NCBI GenBank assembly: GCA_013360295.1 | Contig: JABWCL010000005.1 | Coordinates: forward strand, 123,656 to 187,655 | DNA: 64,000 bases | Direction: 5' to 3' | Source of the DNA: Ignavibacteriaceae bacterium | Lineage (GTDB): Bacteria > Bacteroidota > Ignavibacteria > Ignavibacteriales > Ignavibacteriaceae | Shown here: one piece after another, positions 35,123 through 44,416 of the stretch | Layout of the letters: each line of letters opens with the position of its first letter | Position numbering within the stretch: position 1 is the first letter of the stretch | Notes under the pieces: model-generated | Told to the model about the DNA's origin: nothing | Databases searched by the model: none | Seen by the model: only the letters and a program-made list of their open reading frames with translations | Program-made: the position numbers and the translations under genes

Positions 35123-35992
35123 ATGATAATAAGAACCGGTACGTGCAGCTGGAAGTATGATTCCTGGAGGGGATTGGTGTATTCTAATGAGAGGGGGATA
35201 AATTATCTGAAGGAATACTCACAGCATTTCAACAGCGTGGAAATTGATCAGTGGTTCTGGTCGCTCCATTCGATGACGAGTGTATCCCTACCAAAGGAAA
35301 AGGATGTAATAGATTATACTGCATCCGTCCCCGCGGATTTCAGGTTTACGATTAAGGTGCCGAACAGTATTACCCTCACTCATCACTATAAAAAGGCAGG
35401 TGATAAAGAGTTGATTCCGAATGCACATTTCCTTTCTGTTGACCTTTACAACTCATTCCTTGAAACTATCGCCCCTATGACCAAACTTACGGGTGTACTC
35501 ATATTCCAGTTTGAGTACTTGAACAAACAGAAGATGCCCGGCCAGGATGCGTTTATGTCTGCCTTCGGGGAGTTTGCTTCCAAATTAAAGAAGGATTTTA
35601 AGGTTGGAGTTGAAATCCGAAACCCGAATTACCTGAATGATAAATATTTCGGTTTTCTCAGCGAAATTAAAGCGGTGCCGGTCTTCCTGCAGGGATACTA
35701 TATGCCGCCCGTCTTCCCGCATCTGGATGCAGCCCTGAAATATAAGTTTGATACAATTGTGGTCAGGCTGCACGGACCGAACCGGAGCGAGATTGAGGAA
35801 AAGACCGGAGGAGTCTGGGACCGTATTACCGATCCCAAGAATGAAGAATTGGTAAAACTTGTGGCTTTTATTAAAAATAATATTAATCGTAAATTGGACT
35901 TGTATATAAATGTAAATAATCACTATGAAGGAAGCGCCCCTCTCACGATCGGAAGGATAAACGATCTGATGGAAGGAAAAGAGATACAATGA
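35123..35992 (+). CDS. DUF72 (YecE-like) TIM-barrel protein
   Basis: A 289-residue cytoplasmic protein with the DUF72 layout: the N-terminal IRTGTCSWKYDSWRGLVYS, then YLKEYSQHFNSVEIDQWFW (the conserved FNSVEI strand), ADFRFTIKVPNSITLTHHY, LIFQFEYLN, FKVGVEIRNPNYL and VVRLHGP. The fold is a TIM barrel related to AP endonuclease-type enzymes; activity has not been established. The ATG at 35123 has GAAGGAAG upstream. Its stop overlaps the next ATG (ATGA), so the downstream exported protein is translationally coupled. Normal length for the family. Confidence 0.93.
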   Translation: MIIRTGTCSWKYDSWRGLVYSNERGINYLKEYSQHFNSVEIDQWFWSLHSMTSVSLPKEKDVIDYTASVPADFRFTIKVPNSITLTHHYKKAGDKELIPNAHFLSVDLYNSFLETIAPMTKLTGVLIFQFEYLNKQKMPGQDAFMSAFGEFASKLKKDFKVGVEIRNPNYLNDKYFGFLSEIKAVPVFLQGYYMPPVFPHLDAALKYKFDTIVVRLHGPNRSEIEEKTGGVWDRITDPKNEELVKLVAFIKNNINRKLDLYINVNNHYEGSAPLTIGRINDLMEGKEIQ

Positions 35993-36723
35993 TCAAAAAA
36001 ATTTTTATTGCCATACTATTATTAGTTGTAACCACTCCGGCACAGGAATCAGCACAGGGGAATGCTCAATCCGGCGTCTTCGGATCCGTTACAATCATTT
36101 ACAGTGATGACTCTTTCTCAATGACTGACGGTAATTCCACAATTGCCGGAATAACTATCACCGGAAAAAAGGTAGTAATTTTTTCTTCGGAAAAAAGTAT
36201 GGCAGTACTGATTAATTACGGTTTTACTAAAAATAAAGAAAACTATCCCATAACATATTATTTGCTGGAACAGGTAAAAGGGGTAGCGTATAAAGGTGAA
36301 ATAACAGGATATTATGATATGCCTCACCCCTTGTTCACAGTCAATGAATCCGGGGTTATTGCTTATTGCGATCCGGGAACGCTGAAACTTACAACGGATA
36401 ATTACGGCAATAGTTCTGATGTAAAGCTGTTTGGCAGTATCGAATATGAAATGGAACGGGGGATATTTCTACAATCGGATGAAGAAAGAGTTTATATTGC
36501 CGGGAACCTTAAACCGGCCGCACTTGAACTGCAGGAGGATAATGTCTTCGTGGCAGCTGTAAGGATAAGTAATTTATCAATTGAGAAGAAAATGTTACCA
36601 TTCCTGGCAGTGAAGAGTTTTGAGATCTCGAATGACCGCGTGATACTGGATGCGTATCATTTCAGAGCAGGATACACGGAAAAGCGCATATCGACAGATA
36701 AGGAGCTAAAAGTTATCGAATAA
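35989..36723 (+). CDS. Exported hypothetical protein coupled to DUF72
   Basis: A 244-residue protein with a signal peptide (MIKKIFIAILLLVVTTPAQ). The remainder is beta-rich with many short strands (FGSVTIIYSDDSFSMTD, IAGITITGKKVVIFSS, GVIAYCDPGTLKLTTD) and could form a beta-propeller-like or lipoprotein-like structure. It has no cysteine at the cleavage site and no T9SS domain. No family was recognised. The ATG overlaps the DUF72 stop by four bases. It may be periplasmic; the reason for its pairing with a cytoplasmic TIM barrel is not evident. Confidence 0.78.
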   Translation: MIKKIFIAILLLVVTTPAQESAQGNAQSGVFGSVTIIYSDDSFSMTDGNSTIAGITITGKKVVIFSSEKSMAVLINYGFTKNKENYPITYYLLEQVKGVAYKGEITGYYDMPHPLFTVNESGVIAYCDPGTLKLTTDNYGNSSDVKLFGSIEYEMERGIFLQSDEERVYIAGNLKPAALELQEDNVFVAAVRISNLSIEKKMLPFLAVKSFEISNDRVILDAYHFRAGYTEKRISTDKELKVIE

Positions 36724-36965
36724 TCCCGCTTAGATTATGTTCCTCCGCAGCTGAAAAATTTTAAGGCACACCAAACACTTACTTAAACATTTTAGGCGCT
36801 TTCTTAACCTTTCCCACCGAACCAAAATGTCTTTTTAAATGTTTACTTTTTTACTGGAAAAAGTAGTAAATTACAACGATATATTTTTTTATCCGTTTAA
36901 GAAGACAGAATTTTAATGTCTAGTAAAATTTCTAACAATCGAATTACACATACACCGGAGGTATG

Positions 36966-39722
36966 ATGAAGTTACGACTTACCATTTCATCTCTTTTTAT
37001 TGTTATTTTTGCCGGATTGAGTTTCGCTCAGTCGGGAAAAATCGCGGGGCGTGTTACCGATAAAACAACCGGAGAAGCCCTACCATTTGTCAACATAATT
37101 ATTGAGGGTACAAAGCAGGGTGCCGCAACCGACATTGACGGTTACTACGCCATACTGAATGTTCCCCCCGGAAATTATAACGTTAAAGTTTCCGCAATCG
37201 GTTATAACCCGATCACCATGCAGAATGCACGCGTCTCAATAGATCTCACAACTAAACTTGATTTTGAACTCGCTGAAACATCTATCCAGTTGCAGCAGGA
37301 AGTTGTCGTTGTGGCGACCCGTCCGCTGGTAACCAAGGACTTAACTGCCTCAACGGCAATAGTCGGGGCGGATGATATACAGGCTCTCCCTGTAACAGAG
37401 TTCCAGGAAGTGTTACAACTTAAAGCAGGTATAGTCGGAGGATCCGTAAGGGGAGGCCGTAAGGGTGAAGTTGTTTACGCGATTGATGGTGTGCCTGTTA
37501 CGGACGTTTATGATGGCAGCACTGTGGTTGACGTTAACGCGAACTCCATCCAGGAATTACAGTTTGTCTCAGGAGCTTTCAACGCTGAGTACGGAAGAGC
37601 GCTCTCAGGTTATGTAAATATCGCGACGAAAGACGGAGACAATAATTTCGCCGGAACAGTTACGATGTACGCCGGAGACTACTTCAGCAACAATACCAAA
37701 ATATTCCGTGCCATAGATGATTTTAACCCGGTTTCGATAAGAAATATGGAAATGACTTTATCAGGCCCCATAATTCCAAATGAAGTTTTCTTTTATGGAA
37801 ACTTAAGATATGTTTATTTCGGAGGATGGCTGAACGGAGTCAGGAAATTTAACCCCCATAACATTACCGTAAATAATGGCCCGTCATTTGATATTACCGA
37901 GCGGTACGTTCTAAGCCTTAATCCTGACGGTGTTGGCGACGGCGAGATCGTTCCGATGAACTGGAATGAAAAACTTTACGGACAGGGAAAACTTACATAC
38001 AGAATCATTCCCGAAATCAAACTTACTTATAACTATATATATGATAACGTCAAGTACCGCGATTATGACCACTCATTCGCGTATAACCCTGACGGCGACT
38101 TTAAAAGGTTCAGAAAAGGAAACACAAACATCCTCGGTATGACCCATACTCTCGGCTCTTCAACTTTTTACCAGCTGAACCTGACGTATTTCTTCAAACA
38201 GTACCGCCAGTATGTTTATGAAGACTGGGCGCACCCAGCTTATACTCACTACTTGTTGCTTAATCAGCAGCCAGCGGATGTTCCAAGCTTCAAGACAGGG
38301 GGTACCCAGAGTTCACACTTCAAACGTACCACCGGAACTTACGGAGCGAAGTATGACATAACTTCCCAGGTAACTAAGGCTCACCAGGTAAAGGGCGGAC
38401 TTGAATTTAATTACCACAACCTGACTTTTGATAATATTAACCTGATACAGGAAGAGGGAATTCCGGATCCCGATGACAGTGGCAACCCTTATGTAAAGAT
38501 GAGGGTGCCGAATCCTAACGATCCAAATGAAAACGCGCAGATTGACCTCTATCAACGCAATCCGGTCGAGTTTTCTGTTTATCTCCAGGATAAGATAGAA
38601 CTTGATGAAATGATCATCAACGCCGGCGTCAGGATGGACTACTTCAAACCGGATGGAAAACTTCTTGTTGATCCATCAGATCCTGATGTATACCGCCCAA
38701 GGAAAGCAGCGAACTCAGCGCTAACCCTTGAGGAGAGGAAAGCGATCTGGTATAAAGATCCGACTTCCAAACTGCAGTTCAGCCCCAGGCTCGGAGTTGC
38801 ATTCCCGATCACTGACAGAGGCGTAATTCACTTTTCATACGGTCACTTCTTCCAGGTACCCAACTTTGATCTCCTTTATTCAAATCCGGAGTACAAAGTT
38901 GGTCAGGGAACGGGTAACGTTGGTTTAGTTGGAAATCCGGACCTTAAGCCGCAGCAGACAATCAGCGGTGAAGTTGGTTTACAGCAGGCGTTAACCGATG
39001 ATATTTCACTTGACCTCACAGGTTATTTCAGGGATATCAGGAATCTCGCGGGTACAAGAGCAGATGAGATCACGCTCGCGGGCGGCGCGGGAAGATACAG
39101 CCAGTACGCTAACTCTGACTTTGGTTTTGTAAAAGGAATAGTATTTACTCTTTCAAAACGCTTCAGTGACAACTGGTCAGCGACGATCGATTATACACTT
39201 CAGTCAGCTAAAGGAAACGCGTCTGACCCGGCTGCAACAAGAAACGCTTTATTAGGCGGCAGCCAGCCTGAGATTCAGCTTATAAGGCTTGACCAGGATC
39301 AGACACACACGCTTAACGGCACATTCTCATACACTTCTGAAGAAGACTGGGGCTTCAGCCTTATTGGACAGTACGGAAGCGGTTTCCCTTACACACCGAC
39401 TCAGTCGCTCAATATCTCAGCACTGCTTACAAACAGCGAAATCAAACCTACATTTTTCAATGTTGACCTGAGAGCTTATAAGGATATTCAGTTCGACTTT
39501 ATGAAGATGAGCATTTTCCTCAGAGTATATAATCTTCTCGATACCAAGAATCAGTTCGGTGTTTATAACGACAGTGGAACGGCAGATTTTACTATCGATG
39601 AATTTTTAAGGAGACAGCAGAATTTACCTGAACTGGTCAACTCGCTGGATGAATTTTACAGAAACCCGTCTTTCTACTCGGAGCCCCGCAGGATCGAGCT
39701 AGGAACAACATTATTTTTCTAA
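36966..39722 (+). CDS. TonB-dependent outer-membrane receptor with carboxypeptidase-regulatory domain
   Basis: A 918-residue outer-membrane protein. Two ATGs lie in tandem at 36963 and 36966; GGAGG at 36957-36961 is better spaced from the second. A signal peptide ends near FAQ (residue 22). A CarbopepD_reg-like domain (25-110, GKIAGRVTDKTTGEALPFVN ... GYYAI) is followed by the plug (about 125-235, with IVGADDIQALPVTEFQEVL and AYGR-like FNAEYGRALSGYVNI). The 22-strand-type barrel extends to a terminal aromatic (TTLFF). This layout imports or senses large substrates at the outer membrane using TonB energy. It heads a four-gene plus-strand cluster with a large surface protein, a PorV-like protein and a T9SS-sorted protein. 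Confidence 0.93.
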   Translation: MKLRLTISSLFIVIFAGLSFAQSGKIAGRVTDKTTGEALPFVNIIIEGTKQGAATDIDGYYAILNVPPGNYNVKVSAIGYNPITMQNARVSIDLTTKLDFELAETSIQLQQEVVVVATRPLVTKDLTASTAIVGADDIQALPVTEFQEVLQLKAGIVGGSVRGGRKGEVVYAIDGVPVTDVYDGSTVVDVNANSIQELQFVSGAFNAEYGRALSGYVNIATKDGDNNFAGTVTMYAGDYFSNNTKIFRAIDDFNPVSIRNMEMTLSGPIIPNEVFFYGNLRYVYFGGWLNGVRKFNPHNITVNNGPSFDITERYVLSLNPDGVGDGEIVPMNWNEKLYGQGKLTYRIIPEIKLTYNYIYDNVKYRDYDHSFAYNPDGDFKRFRKGNTNILGMTHTLGSSTFYQLNLTYFFKQYRQYVYEDWAHPAYTHYLLLNQQPADVPSFKTGGTQSSHFKRTTGTYGAKYDITSQVTKAHQVKGGLEFNYHNLTFDNINLIQEEGIPDPDDSGNPYVKMRVPNPNDPNENAQIDLYQRNPVEFSVYLQDKIELDEMIINAGVRMDYFKPDGKLLVDPSDPDVYRPRKAANSALTLEERKAIWYKDPTSKLQFSPRLGVAFPITDRGVIHFSYGHFFQVPNFDLLYSNPEYKVGQGTGNVGLVGNPDLKPQQTISGEVGLQQALTDDISLDLTGYFRDIRNLAGTRADEITLAGGAGRYSQYANSDFGFVKGIVFTLSKRFSDNWSATIDYTLQSAKGNASDPAATRNALLGGSQPEIQLIRLDQDQTHTLNGTFSYTSEEDWGFSLIGQYGSGFPYTPTQSLNISALLTNSEIKPTFFNVDLRAYKDIQFDFMKMSIFLRVYNLLDTKNQFGVYNDSGTADFTIDEFLRRQQNLPELVNSLDEFYRNPSFYSEPRRIELGTTLFF

Positions 39723-39743
39723 TATTGGAATGGTTTTAAGAAT

Positions 39744-42700
39744 ATGAAATACACTAAAATATTATTAACACTTTGGCTCCTCTTCCTCATCATTCCAAGT
39801 GAGGTTTATTCTCAGAACAGGATTACGGCAAGAGGCACAAGTACTTTTAGAAAAGTCGGCGTCCATCGGGGAAACCAGGTGAGAACGGTATTTTCTAATT
39901 ACGGAGTTATCGCGCAGCCGGGCGCTCAGGGACCAAGGGGTTCCTGGAAGTATGACGCTAACGGATATGTTGGCGATGTTTCCCCGGTTGTTGGCGTAAT
40001 GCTCCCCGTAAGAGATTACAGAGGCACTACAGATCCTGATACACTTCACTCTGTAGTTATTACTCCTGTAGACAGGCCGGGCGGAGGAGATTACGGCGCA
40101 GGCGGAAAATTCCGCGGTTTTGAGCCTATCCCGGGTTTTGCTAATCCGAATCTCAATTCCGTTGGTAAAGGTGTGGCAATGAGCCATCAGCCTGAAACCT
40201 GGCCAGCGACCTGGCCGGATTACCCGACCTGGAGTTATTCAGGAAATCCCATTATAGTAAACGGTGTTGATGTAACCCCGCTTGTTGACTGGAACGGTTA
40301 TTTCGGACGTGCACAGTTCAATGCCGATCAGGAAAGCTACTTCTGGATGGATGACGATGCGGATGATGAAATGTACGGTGCTTACCAGTATTATCCTGAT
40401 ATGAATGATACATTAAGAAGAGGACAGGCTTTACAAGTGAAAGTAAGAGGGCTTCAGTGGTCTAACTTCCTGGCCCAGGATGTGGTCTTCTGGCTTTATG
40501 ACATTAAAAATGACGGAACACAGACCTACGACAAAACGGTTTTCGGAACGCTTGTAGGTACATATGTGGGTATAGACGGTGATGAGTGGAACGATGACGT
40601 ATCTTTCTTTGACGTTCGCGAAGCGATCACATATACCTGGGATTTTGATAAATATATCCGTCCCACAGCTAATCCTCAGTGGCTGCCGAATCCGCGTCAG
40701 GTTGGTTATATCGCATATGCCTTCCTTGAATCTCCGGGAAACCCTTATGACGGAGTAGATAATGACGGTGATAACCAGAAGTTCGCTGCATTATCTGCCC
40801 CTTACTTTGACGGAAATTCGTTCAATTCAAAGACCGTCGCGGCAGGCGATAAATATATCCTGATAGATAAAAATACATTTACCAGGACGCCGTTTACAAT
40901 GCCCAATGATACTGTGACGGTGTCCTCGATGGGCGTAAATTTCTTCCTTTCCCCCGGCGTTACGAAATTGGTTGAAGGTGATATTGATCCTCTAGGAAAC
41001 GTAAACGCTAACGCTCTCGACGGAATTGACAACGATCTGGATGGCTTAATTGACGAGAACTATATCGTTCACTACCGTCAGTATAAAAAAGATCAGACAA
41101 CCGGGTTAGTCCTGATTGATACAATCAACCCGGTGCAGTATAAAAATTACATCGCATCGCTTGGCCTGACTGATCCGATGATTGACGAAAGGCGCGATGA
41201 CGGAATAGATAATGACGGTGACTGGAGTGTACTCCTTGATGACGTTGGCGCCGACGGTAAAGCAGGCACCAATGATTTTGGCGAAGGAGACGGACAGCCT
41301 ACTGAAGGTGAACCTAACTTCGATTCAAAAGACGTTGATGAGTCTGATCAGCTTGGCTTAACTTCGTTCCAGTACTTTGTTCCCGCAGGCGATATAACGA
41401 TGAGCAACGAAGAAGATATGTGGCTCCGTCTTCGTCCCGGTTATTTCCAGGTGCCGAAATCAATCGTAAATAACGTGGCGATAAAAGGTGAAGACGGTGA
41501 TTTTATGTACGGATCCGGTTACTTCCCTCTGCTTCCGGGTAAAACCGAAAGGTTCTCTCTTGCGCTCGCGTTCGGAGATGATTTCCCGGCAGTACTTAAG
41601 ACCAAACGCGTCGCTCAGCTTATTTACAATGCTAATTATAATTTCCCAAGACCGCCTGATAAACCGACACTGAGGGTTGTTGCAGGAGATAAAAAAGTTA
41701 CCCTTTATTGGGATAACGCTGCCGAAAAATCCATTGACCCGACTCTGAAAGAAAGAGACTTTGAAGGATATAAAATATACAAAGGTACTGATCCTGATTT
41801 TACTGACGCATTGCAGATTTCGGACGGAACAGGGCAGAAAGTATTTTATAAACCGATCGCACAGTTTGATCTCGCGAATGGTATCTATGGCTATTTCCAG
41901 ACTTCAGCAAGCCTTAATGATCTGACGAGCGGAGCTCCATTCTTCCTTGGCAGCGAGACGGGCATTCAGAATTCATTCATTGATACTGATGTTATTAACG
42001 GAAAAACATATTACTACGCCGTTGTTGCTTATGACCGCGGTAAAACTTCGGCGGATGTTTATCCTTCGGAGAACACAAGGTTTGTAGCAAAGGACGCGTT
42101 AGGGAATATTTCCACTGACAATAATACCGCAGTTGTAGTTCCGAATGCGCCGGTCGCAGGTTATGTTCCCCCGGTCTCCGGCGAAATGCTTAACCGCGTA
42201 TCAGGTAAGTCCTCAGCCACTCCGTACTTTGAAGTGATTGACCCTGTCCGTATGAAGGAATCTATTTATATAGTATCTATGCACGATTCACTGGTGAACG
42301 GAATTAAATTTGCTTACGGATATGATGTTAAGGACTCTCTAAAAGGGGAAACACTTATCAGCAATGCCAAACTCACGCCCGGAAACGGTGTCGTGTTTGA
42401 CGGAGTGAGGTTATCATTTGATACTTCTTACCAGGTTTCAGACAGTATTAAATTAACGAATCCTTTCCCGGGCGGTTGGAAATATTTGACTGCCAAACCT
42501 GATACTCTTAAAGATTTAAGGTATATTGTATCTAGGGTTGATATTCCTCAGCTCAGCCTTACAGGAGTGAGAGACCCGGCAGATTTTGTTTTTGTATTCA
42601 ATGATGCAGGTACTGATTCTTCATTCAATCTTGCACCGCTTGGCATACCGTTGCCTGTACTCACAAATCTGAATTTTAAGATTTTTGACATAACTGACAG

Positions 42701-43298
42701 GCAGAACCCGAAGCGGGTGAAATTCGCTATGGTTGAGAACAACGCGGCTGATAAAGGAAAACTCTCTATGGATGATCTCCTGTTCCTTTCGAATGAGCAG
42801 TTTACTAAATTAACGTGGCGCGTATTGTTCGATACTTCAGCCGGTCAAAATGATTACTACAGGCCGAAAGAAGGTGACAGTCTTTTCCTTTCATTTACAA
42901 AACCTTTCACCGCGAGCGATAAATTCGTACTAGCAACCAATCCTGCAAAATATGATGCAGTTGCCGCGCTCAGGTCCCTTGAGAATGTTAAAGCTGTTCC
43001 TAACCCGTACGTGGTTACAAACGTTTTCGAATCACCGCTTCCTCCTCAGATTCGCGGACGCGGTGAACGCATAATCTATTTTATCAACCTGCCTCCGAAA
43101 TCGAAGGTTTCAATCTTCACTTCATCCGGAGATCACGTCAGAACTATCCAGCACGATGGCGATATACATGACGGCACAATGGAGTGGGACCTGAAAACGA
43201 AGGAAGGCCTGGAAGTGGCATACGGTGTTTATTTCTACGTCGTTGAACTTGACGGCTCCGGCGAAAAGAAATTCGGTAAACTGGCTGTAATAAAGTAG
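39744..43298 (+). CDS. Large secreted surface protein with DNDxD motifs and fibronectin-like domain
   Basis: An 1184-residue protein with a signal peptide ending near EVYSQ (residue 24). Three acidic DGxDNDxD motifs occur near residues 335 (YDGVDNDGDN), 425 (LDGIDNDLDGLIDEN) and 486 (DDGIDNDGDWS), resembling calcium-binding thrombospondin-3-like repeats. A fibronectin type III-like domain begins near residue 638 (DKPTLRVVAGDKKVTLYWDN). The C-terminal 85 residues (AVPNPYVVTN ... KVSIFTSSGDHVRTI ... GVYFYVVEL ... GKLAVIK) look like a T9SS-type/FlgD-like sorting module. It lies 21 bp after the receptor gene, so the two may form a paired uptake or surface system. The substrate is unknown; nearby T9SS components suggest surface display. 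Confidence 0.88.
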   Translation: MKYTKILLTLWLLFLIIPSEVYSQNRITARGTSTFRKVGVHRGNQVRTVFSNYGVIAQPGAQGPRGSWKYDANGYVGDVSPVVGVMLPVRDYRGTTDPDTLHSVVITPVDRPGGGDYGAGGKFRGFEPIPGFANPNLNSVGKGVAMSHQPETWPATWPDYPTWSYSGNPIIVNGVDVTPLVDWNGYFGRAQFNADQESYFWMDDDADDEMYGAYQYYPDMNDTLRRGQALQVKVRGLQWSNFLAQDVVFWLYDIKNDGTQTYDKTVFGTLVGTYVGIDGDEWNDDVSFFDVREAITYTWDFDKYIRPTANPQWLPNPRQVGYIAYAFLESPGNPYDGVDNDGDNQKFAALSAPYFDGNSFNSKTVAAGDKYILIDKNTFTRTPFTMPNDTVTVSSMGVNFFLSPGVTKLVEGDIDPLGNVNANALDGIDNDLDGLIDENYIVHYRQYKKDQTTGLVLIDTINPVQYKNYIASLGLTDPMIDERRDDGIDNDGDWSVLLDDVGADGKAGTNDFGEGDGQPTEGEPNFDSKDVDESDQLGLTSFQYFVPAGDITMSNEEDMWLRLRPGYFQVPKSIVNNVAIKGEDGDFMYGSGYFPLLPGKTERFSLALAFGDDFPAVLKTKRVAQLIYNANYNFPRPPDKPTLRVVAGDKKVTLYWDNAAEKSIDPTLKERDFEGYKIYKGTDPDFTDALQISDGTGQKVFYKPIAQFDLANGIYGYFQTSASLNDLTSGAPFFLGSETGIQNSFIDTDVINGKTYYYAVVAYDRGKTSADVYPSENTRFVAKDALGNISTDNNTAVVVPNAPVAGYVPPVSGEMLNRVSGKSSATPYFEVIDPVRMKESIYIVSMHDSLVNGIKFAYGYDVKDSLKGETLISNAKLTPGNGVVFDGVRLSFDTSYQVSDSIKLTNPFPGGWKYLTAKPDTLKDLRYIVSRVDIPQLSLTGVRDPADFVFVFNDAGTDSSFNLAPLGIPLPVLTNLNFKIFDITDRQNPKRVKFAMVENNAADKGKLSMDDLLFLSNEQFTKLTWRVLFDTSAGQNDYYRPKEGDSLFLSFTKPFTASDKFVLATNPAKYDAVAALRSLENVKAVPNPYVVTNVFESPLPPQIRGRGERIIYFINLPPKSKVSIFTSSGDHVRTIQHDGDIHDGTMEWDLKTKEGLEVAYGVYFYVVELDGSGEKKFGKLAVIK

Positions 43299-43317
43299 GA
43301 AAGAGAGGAATATTACT

Positions 43318-44361
43318 ATGAAAAAATTAATTTTAATTACTCTTATATCGGTTCTTAGCAGCGGTTTATTCGCACAGTCTAAAGTCGGAACGACCGCGGC
43401 AAACTTCCTCACAATTCCTGTAGGCGCGAAAGCGGCAGGAATGGGAGGCGCGGTTGTAGCGATGGTAGACGATGCATCTTCGTTGTATTGGAATCCGGGT
43501 GCGGCCAGCAGATTGCAGGGAAGTGAATTACTTGTTTCCTATACGGACTGGTTAGTCGGAACATCTTACAACTACGCCGGGCTTATATTCAAAATGGACG
43601 ATGAAAGCGCGATAGGAATCAGTATTAATCAGCTTGATTACGGTCAGGAAGAGATAACTACCGCGACACAGCCCAACGGTACAGGGCAGAAATGGGATGC
43701 TCAGGATATCGCTTTAGGCTTGACATATGCCCGGAATCTTACAGACAGGTTCTCCATTGGCGGTTCCGTTAAATATATCAGCCAGCAAATCTGGAATGAG
43801 TCTGCAACAGCTTACGCCCTCGATATAGGGCTGCTCTTTATTACCCAGCTTGAGGGTTTGAAAATTGGTATGAATATTAGTAATTTTGGGACTGAAATGA
43901 AACTGGACGGGAAAGATCTTTTACAGCCGGTGGATATAGACCCGGCACAGGCGGGTAATAATGAAAAGATCACCGCGACGCTGAATACTGATTACTGGAC
44001 GCTTCCCCTGACATTTACGGTTGGAGTAGGATATGATTTAAAGATTATGGAAGATGTCAAAACCTCTTTTGCGCTTGACGCAATCATTCCTAATAACCAG
44101 TCAACTCACGTGAATCTCGGAGGAGAAATTGTATGGAATAATCTCCTTTCTCTGCGTGCCGGATACGGATCGATCGGAAAAGGTTCCCACGAGGATGGAG
44201 TATTCTATGACCAATCCAACTTGCTCTCGAGCGGACTTTATTCAATAGGTGTCGGCGTCCAATATGATTTCGGAGCTTTCAGTTCAAAGATTGATTACAG
44301 TTACAACGATTTCGGATTATTTAAACAGATTTCGAGAGTAACATTATCCGTAGGATTTTAA
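43318..44361 (+). CDS. PorV/PorQ family outer-membrane protein
   Basis: A 347-residue beta-barrel protein with a signal peptide ending near FAQS (residue 20). The N-terminal mature part (AANFLTIPVGAKAAGMGGAVVAMVDDASSLYWNPGAASRLQ) is the conserved PorV/PorQ opening, found in FadL-like barrels that act as shuttle or carrier subunits of the type IX secretion system. It ends in a strand with terminal Phe (RVTLSVGF). AGAGAGGAA upstream supports the ATG at 43318. It lies between the large surface protein and the T9SS-sorted protein, which is consistent with a role in their export. Assignment as the true PorV of the secretion machine, rather than a paralogue, cannot be made here. Confidence 0.92.
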   Translation: MKKLILITLISVLSSGLFAQSKVGTTAANFLTIPVGAKAAGMGGAVVAMVDDASSLYWNPGAASRLQGSELLVSYTDWLVGTSYNYAGLIFKMDDESAIGISINQLDYGQEEITTATQPNGTGQKWDAQDIALGLTYARNLTDRFSIGGSVKYISQQIWNESATAYALDIGLLFITQLEGLKIGMNISNFGTEMKLDGKDLLQPVDIDPAQAGNNEKITATLNTDYWTLPLTFTVGVGYDLKIMEDVKTSFALDAIIPNNQSTHVNLGGEIVWNNLLSLRAGYGSIGKGSHEDGVFYDQSNLLSSGLYSIGVGVQYDFGAFSSKIDYSYNDFGLFKQISRVTLSVGF

Positions 44362-44416
44362 TGGTTTTTTGCGGATCTAACTAAATAAATAATAACAAAC
44401 AAAACGAGGTACACAT